Of a stretch of 64,000 nt of DNA, positions 60,160-64,000 are shown piece after piece. The notes under the pieces were generated by a model. That model was not told the origin of the DNA. It did no database searches and saw only the letters and a program-made list of their open reading frames with translations. Source of the stretch: Paraburkholderia phenazinium (lineage in GTDB: Bacteria > Pseudomonadota > Gammaproteobacteria > Burkholderiales > Burkholderiaceae); the NCBI RefSeq assembly GCF_900142845.1, contig NZ_FSRU01000002.1, forward strand, positions 1,922,001-1,986,000, written 5' to 3'. Both the position numbers and the translations under genes were made by a program. The stretch's first letter is position 1. Every line of letters begins with the position of its first letter.

Positions 60160-61863
60160 TTAGTTTCCCTTCTTCGCCTTGGCCGCAGTCTTCGGGCGGC
60201 TTACTGCCGCAGCCTTCGACGCCTTGCTGGACGTGGCCGGCGCGGCCGCTTTCGACGTCTTGCCCTTGGGTGCGGCGCTCGACGCTGACGATTTGCTGGC
60301 CTTGCCCGCCGGATCCGACACCTTTACGACGGCGGTGCGGCCACGACCTGATTTCTTATCGTAGCGCGAATCGCTCTTCGTGTCTGTGATCTGGGTCCCG
60401 ATCCGTTCGACGCCACCGCCCTGCACGCTGGTCGCGATCCGTTCCGGTCCCGGTTCGCTCGGCATGGCCTTGCCCACCGGCACATGCAGCACGATCACCT
60501 GGCCCGGGTTCACCTGGTCGCGGCGCGTGCGGTTCCACGCCTTCAATTGCCCGATCGACACGCCGTAGCGAACGGCCAGCGCCGCCATGGTCTGCTTGCG
60601 ACGCACGCGAATCAGCATTTTGCGCGTGTCGGGGACGTCCGGTTCCATCGCGAGGACGGCGCTTTCGGCGACGTCAGCGCTAATGTCTTCGTCGTCGTTG
60701 TCGTCGCTGCGCGGCACGACGATCGTCGAACCCGGCTTCAGACGCATGCCGACGGGAATCTTGTTGACTTCCATCAGCGTGTCCGCGTCGACGCCGATCT
60801 TCTGCGCAATCGCCGCCGGCGCGGCGCGCTCGGTCACCGTGTAGGTCGTCCACGACGACAGGTTACCGGTGAAGGCCTTCAGATTGTGTTCGAAAGCACT
60901 CGCGTTATCGAACGGCAGCAGAATCTGCGGCTGTGTCGCGCCGAGGATGACCGGCTTCTTGAACGAGGGGTTCAGCGAGCGGAACTCGTCGGGCGTCATG
61001 TTGGCGAGCTTGGCCGCCACGTCGACGTCCATATCGTGCGCGGTGGTCACCGTCACGAAATACGGGTGGTTCGGAATGGACGGCAGCGTCAGACCGTAGG
61101 CTTGCGGGTTCATCACGATGTTCTTGACCGCCTGCAGCTTCGGGACGTAGTTACGCGTCTCGTTCGGCATGCGCAGGTCCTGATAGTCCGTCGGCAAGCC
61201 CGCCGCTTCGTTGCGCGCGATGGCGCGCTGCACGTTGCCCTCACCCCAGTTGTACGCCGCCAGCGCAAGCTGCCAGTCGCCGAACATGTCGTGCAGACGC
61301 GAGAGATAGTCGAGCGCGGCACTGGTGGAGGCGAGCACGTCGCGACGCTCGTCCTGCCACATGTTCTGCTTGAGGTTGTAGGTACGGCCGGTGTCCGGCA
61401 CGAACTGCCACATGCCGGCCGCCTTCGCCACCGACAGCGCCTGCGGGTTGTAGGCGGATTCGATGAACGGCAGCAACGCGAGCTCAGTCGGCATGTGCCG
61501 CTCTTCGAGTTCCTCGACGATGTGATACAGGTATTTTTGCGACCGCTCGGTCATACGTTGAACGTATTCCGGGCGCTGGGCGTACCAGTTGGCCTGCATG
61601 TCGACGAGGTCGCTTTGCAGGTCGGGCATCTGAAAACCACGGCGAATCCGTGCCCATAGATCGGCATCGGGGCTCGTCAACTGATCGACAGAACCTTGAT
61701 CGACATTGATCGTTTCTTTGGCAGAGGCTGTACTGCGAAGGGCGTCGGCTACGGCTTGCTGGGTGGCAGGATTCGGCGTGGCGGTATTGCTACTCGTCGT
61801 TGGCCCCTGGCTCGCGCACGCGGCGAGCATGAGGACCAACAACGCACTAAAGATAAATCTCAT
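60160..61863 (-). CDS. mltD: membrane-bound lytic murein transglycosylase MltD
   Basis: A 567-residue lipoprotein (lipobox LAAC, residues about 13-16). The SLT domain has its catalytic glutamate in LPFIESAYNPQALS and the supporting motif AGMWQFVP. Two LysM domains follow (YTVTERAAPAAIAQKIGV and IRVRRKQTMAALAVRYGV). The last 75 residues are a Lys/Ala/Ser-rich tail. It cleaves peptidoglycan strands at the outer membrane. A strong promoter and a terminator make it monocistronic. Confidence 0.93.
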   Translation of the reverse strand: MRFIFSALLVLMLAACASQGPTTSSNTATPNPATQQAVADALRSTASAKETINVDQGSVDQLTSPDADLWARIRRGFQMPDLQSDLVDMQANWYAQRPEYVQRMTERSQKYLYHIVEELEERHMPTELALLPFIESAYNPQALSVAKAAGMWQFVPDTGRTYNLKQNMWQDERRDVLASTSAALDYLSRLHDMFGDWQLALAAYNWGEGNVQRAIARNEAAGLPTDYQDLRMPNETRNYVPKLQAVKNIVMNPQAYGLTLPSIPNHPYFVTVTTAHDMDVDVAAKLANMTPDEFRSLNPSFKKPVILGATQPQILLPFDNASAFEHNLKAFTGNLSSWTTYTVTERAAPAAIAQKIGVDADTLMEVNKIPVGMRLKPGSTIVVPRSDDNDDEDISADVAESAVLAMEPDVPDTRKMLIRVRRKQTMAALAVRYGVSIGQLKAWNRTRRDQVNPGQVIVLHVPVGKAMPSEPGPERIATSVQGGGVERIGTQITDTKSDSRYDKKSGRGRTAVVKVSDPAGKASKSSASSAAPKGKTSKAAAPATSSKASKAAAVSRPKTAAKAKKGN

Positions 61864-61901
61864 GAACGTCTCGGCTTCCACAGGACTGGAATTTGCAGCC
61901 G

Positions 61902-61930
61902 ATAGTACGAAAGCGAAACGTTTACGTCAA
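61902..61930 (-). promoter_or_regulatory. sigma-70 promoter of mltD
   Basis: Minus-strand TTGACG (61925-61930), a 17-nt spacer and TACTAT (61902-61907), 38 nt before the ATG. Confidence 0.7.
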
Positions 61931-62018
61931 TCGGAAATATACGAAAAACCTAGGCAAATCTTAGGCTTGGCAGATTTTTCCGAAATTCAAGGTGAACATG
62001 ACCCCATGAAACAGCGGG

Positions 62019-62810
62019 TCAGCGGAACCGGTTCTTCCATTCACGCAACAGTGTGAACGCAGTCAAACGATCCGGCACCGTTTCATGCAACTGTTCGATC
62101 AGCGTCGTGTGGATTGCCGGACTGTCGGCGCGCAAAAACGGATTGACCGCCCTTTCGTGCTCGATTGTCGTGGGCAGGGTCGGCACGCCGCGCTCGCGCA
62201 GCGCGGTCGCCTTGTCGCGCCACGCCTGCAAATCCACGTTGTCCGGCTCGCACGCCAGCGCAAAGCGGATGTTCGACAAGGTGTACTCGTGCGCGCAGTG
62301 GACCTGGGTCGCACCCGGCAGCGCAGCGAGTTCGTCCAGCGACTTGAGCATCTGCGTCGGGGTGCCTTCGAAGAGCCGGCCGCAGCCGCACGCAAACAGC
62401 GTATCGCCGCAAAACACGTGCGGCGTGCCGCCCGGATCGGCCGCCTGAAAGTAGGCAATATGGCCGCGCGTATGACCGGGGACGTCCAGCACGCCCAGTT
62501 CGAGCGCCGGTGCGGCGATGCTCACGCGGTCGCCGCTTTTCAGGCGGTGGGTTAGGTGCTCGATCGACTCGCCGGCCGGTCCATACACCGGCACGGCCTG
62601 GCCATTCAGCAGATCGGCCACCCCGCCGACGTGGTCTTGGTGATGGTGCGTGAGTAAAATAGCGCTCAACCGCCAGCCCCGTTTCGCCAGATAGGCGCGA
62701 ACCGGAGCGGCCTCACCCGGATCGACGACCACCGCATGGTGCCCGTCCGACACGAGCCAGATGTAATTGTCTTCAAAAGCCGGGACGGGTACGTACTCGA
62801 GCGCATTCAT
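62019..62810 (-). CDS. gloB: hydroxyacylglutathione hydrolase (glyoxalase II)
   Basis: A 263-residue metallo-beta-lactamase-fold enzyme that hydrolyses S-lactoylglutathione in methylglyoxal removal. The binuclear metal motif is THHHQDH, with further ligands in VPGHTRGH and FCGDTLF. The ATG at 62810 (MNALEYVPVPAFEDNYIWLV) is preferred over 62828. It is divergent from the methyltransferase with only 19 nt between starts. Confidence 0.95.
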   Translation of the reverse strand: MNALEYVPVPAFEDNYIWLVSDGHHAVVVDPGEAAPVRAYLAKRGWRLSAILLTHHHQDHVGGVADLLNGQAVPVYGPAGESIEHLTHRLKSGDRVSIAAPALELGVLDVPGHTRGHIAYFQAADPGGTPHVFCGDTLFACGCGRLFEGTPTQMLKSLDELAALPGATQVHCAHEYTLSNIRFALACEPDNVDLQAWRDKATALRERGVPTLPTTIEHERAVNPFLRADSPAIHTTLIEQLHETVPDRLTAFTLLREWKNRFR

Positions 62811-62829
62811 AGGCGACGCAATCTTCAAT

Positions 62830-63645
62830 ATGTCTGACCGAACGATTATAGACTGGCCCGCCTGGACCGATTCGCCACCCGGACGTTACGTGCTGGAATG
62901 GGAACAGGCGCAACTCGACCGCGTGGTGTCGGACGTGTTCGGCTACCACGCGCTGCAGCTCGGCCTGCCGCAGCTCGACGCGCTGCGCGAGAACCGCATG
63001 CCGTGCCGCGGTCTCGTGCTGGACGCGGCCAGCGGAGCCAGCGCGCCGTACCGCTTTCCGCGCGCGGGGGGCGCCGCCACGCCCGAACAACATGCCCCGC
63101 TCGGCCGCAGCGCGGTCTGGTGCGACCTGCTCGACTTGCCGTTCGAAGCGCAGAGCGTCGACCTGATCGTGATGCCGCACACGCTCGAATTCACCCGCGA
63201 CCCGCACCGCCTGTTGCGCGAAGCCGAACGCGTGCTGATGCCGGAAGGCCAGTTGATCATCCTCGGCTTTAATTCGCTGTCGCTGTGGGGCGCCCGGCAA
63301 TCGGTCGGCAAGGTCACCGGGCGGCCGTTCGTGCCGGCCACGCACGACCTGATTGCGTTCACTCGCCTGAAGGACTGGATTAAACTGCTCGGCTTCGACC
63401 TTGAGCGCGGACGCTTCGGCTGCTATCGTCCGCCCCTCGTCAGCGACCAGTGGCTCGCGCGCTACGGCTTCATGGAAGCCGCCGGCGACCGCTGGTGGCC
63501 GATCTTCGGCGCCACTTACATGGTGAAGGCGATCAAGCGCGTGCGCGGCATGCGTCTCATCGGCCCACTGAAGGTGAAAAAGCCCGTCCTCGCGGCGGGC
63601 CTCGCCCCCGCCGCCACCCCGAACACACGCAATCAGAGAAAATGA
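62830..63645 (+). CDS. class I SAM-dependent methyltransferase, YafS-like
   Basis: A 271-residue methyltransferase-like protein with a weak SAM-binding loop ([17 protein letters not shown]) and conserved [20 protein letters not shown] and [16 protein letters not shown]. The order gloB / methyltransferase / rnhA matches E. coli gloB-yafS-rnhA. Substrate unknown. The start at 62830 ([12 protein letters not shown]) is chosen, and its stop overlaps rnhA by 4 nt. Confidence 0.85.
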   Translation: MSDRTIIDWPAWTDSPPGRYVLEWEQAQLDRVVSDVFGYHALQLGLPQLDALRENRMPCRGLVLDAASGASAPYRFPRAGGAATPEQHAPLGRSAVWCDLLDLPFEAQSVDLIVMPHTLEFTRDPHRLLREAERVLMPEGQLIILGFNSLSLWGARQSVGKVTGRPFVPATHDLIAFTRLKDWIKLLGFDLERGRFGCYRPPLVSDQWLARYGFMEAAGDRWWPIFGATYMVKAIKRVRGMRLIGPLKVKKPVLAAGLAPAATPNTRNQRK

Positions 63646-64000
63646 CGTCCGAACTCATCGATATTTATACCGACGGCGCCTGCAAGGGCAATCCCGGCCC
63701 CGGCGGCTGGGGTGCACTGCTGCGCTTCGGCGCGCAGGAAAAGGAAATGTTCGGCGGCGAAGCGAACACCACCAACAACCGCATGGAGCTGATGGCGGTG
63801 ATCGCGGCGCTCGAAGCGCTGAAGCGGCCCTGCAAGGCGGTCGTGCATACCGACTCGCAATATGTCCAGAAAGGCATCAGCGAGTGGATCCACGGCTGGA
63901 AGAAAAAAAACTGGATGACCGCGGCGAAGACACCGGTGAAGAATTCCGACCTGTGGAAGCGGCTCGATACCGCGGTCCAGCAACATGAGATCGAGTGGCG
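63642..64000 (+). CDS. rnhA: ribonuclease HI, 3' end cut by window edge
   Basis: The first 119 codons of RNase HI, which cuts RNA in RNA-DNA hybrids. The first catalytic Asp is in [17 protein letters not shown], the Glu in [13 protein letters not shown] and the second Asp in VHTDSQYV. The basic protrusion ([10 protein letters not shown]) is present. The last catalytic Asp lies beyond the window. ATGA overlap with the methyltransferase gene. Confidence 0.95.
   Translation, partial: MTSELIDIYTDGACKGNPGPGGWGALLRFGAQEKEMFGGEANTTNNRMELMAVIAALEALKRPCKAVVHTDSQYVQKGISEWIHGWKKKNWMTAAKTPVKNSDLWKRLDTAVQQHEIEW

Noticed and set aside
60484..61659. Plus-strand frame antisense to mltD
   Set aside because: Shadow of MltD; no start context.

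Overview
The window is about 64 kb of GC-rich DNA with dense, high-GC codon use. It looks like a main-chromosome segment of a Burkholderiaceae bacterium, most likely Paraburkholderia or a close relative. The pointers are the gene order rlmE-ftsH-folP-glmM-pstSCAB-phoU-phoB-phoR, carAB-greA, an olsB-type acyltransferase, several DUF4148 proteins and an HHHH-motif peptide. This placement is inferred from gene content; no search was run.

Layout: 1-16.6 kb is mixed housekeeping and accessory material: a GltI-type binding protein, a Nudix hydrolase, two glutathione transferases, an AI-2E-type exporter overlapping a YgjP-type metallopeptidase, tRNA-Arg, uppP, a mutarotase, an NlpD-like LytM lipoprotein, a pentapeptide-repeat protein, and a regulator/SDR/QueA-like cluster. 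A tRNA-Pro at 16.76 kb borders a type VI secretion (T6SS) accessory island (17.2-27 kb). One arm runs leftwards: vgrG, DUF2169 adaptor, PAAR-like/Ntox15 (Tde-like) effector, DUF1851 (Tdi-like) immunity. The other arm runs rightwards: an unrecognised protein with a C-terminal hydrophobic hairpin, a multi-pass membrane protein, and a full-length tssF without the other core T6SS genes. 27-33.7 kb is rich in small exported or membrane proteins: a Rap1a/Tai-like protein, a His-rich peptide, and three DUF4148 paralogues sharing one promoter architecture. An AraC/SDR divergent pair lies among them.

33.7-46.1 kb is a phosphate block: sixA, olsB, ppx, ppk, phoR, phoB, phoU, pstB, pstA, pstC, pstS. I see Pho-box-like 7-4-7 direct repeats upstream of pstS, ppk and olsB. 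These tie phosphate uptake, polyphosphate storage and phosphorus-free ornithine lipids into one predicted PhoB regulon. 46.3-64 kb is core: glmM, folP, ftsH, rlmE, yhbY, DUF4149, greA, carB, carA, an MFS carrier, mltD, gloB, a YafS-like methyltransferase, and rnhA cut by the window edge.

The best candidates for something undescribed are the hydrophobic-hairpin effector/membrane-immunity pair with orphan tssF (23.2-26.9 kb), the QueA-like paralogue that has lost the canonical motifs (14.0-16.6 kb), and the shared operator-promoter of the DUF4148 units. No CRISPR array, insertion sequence, rRNA operon or riboswitch was recognised. Many long antisense reading frames exist because of the high GC content and were left out.
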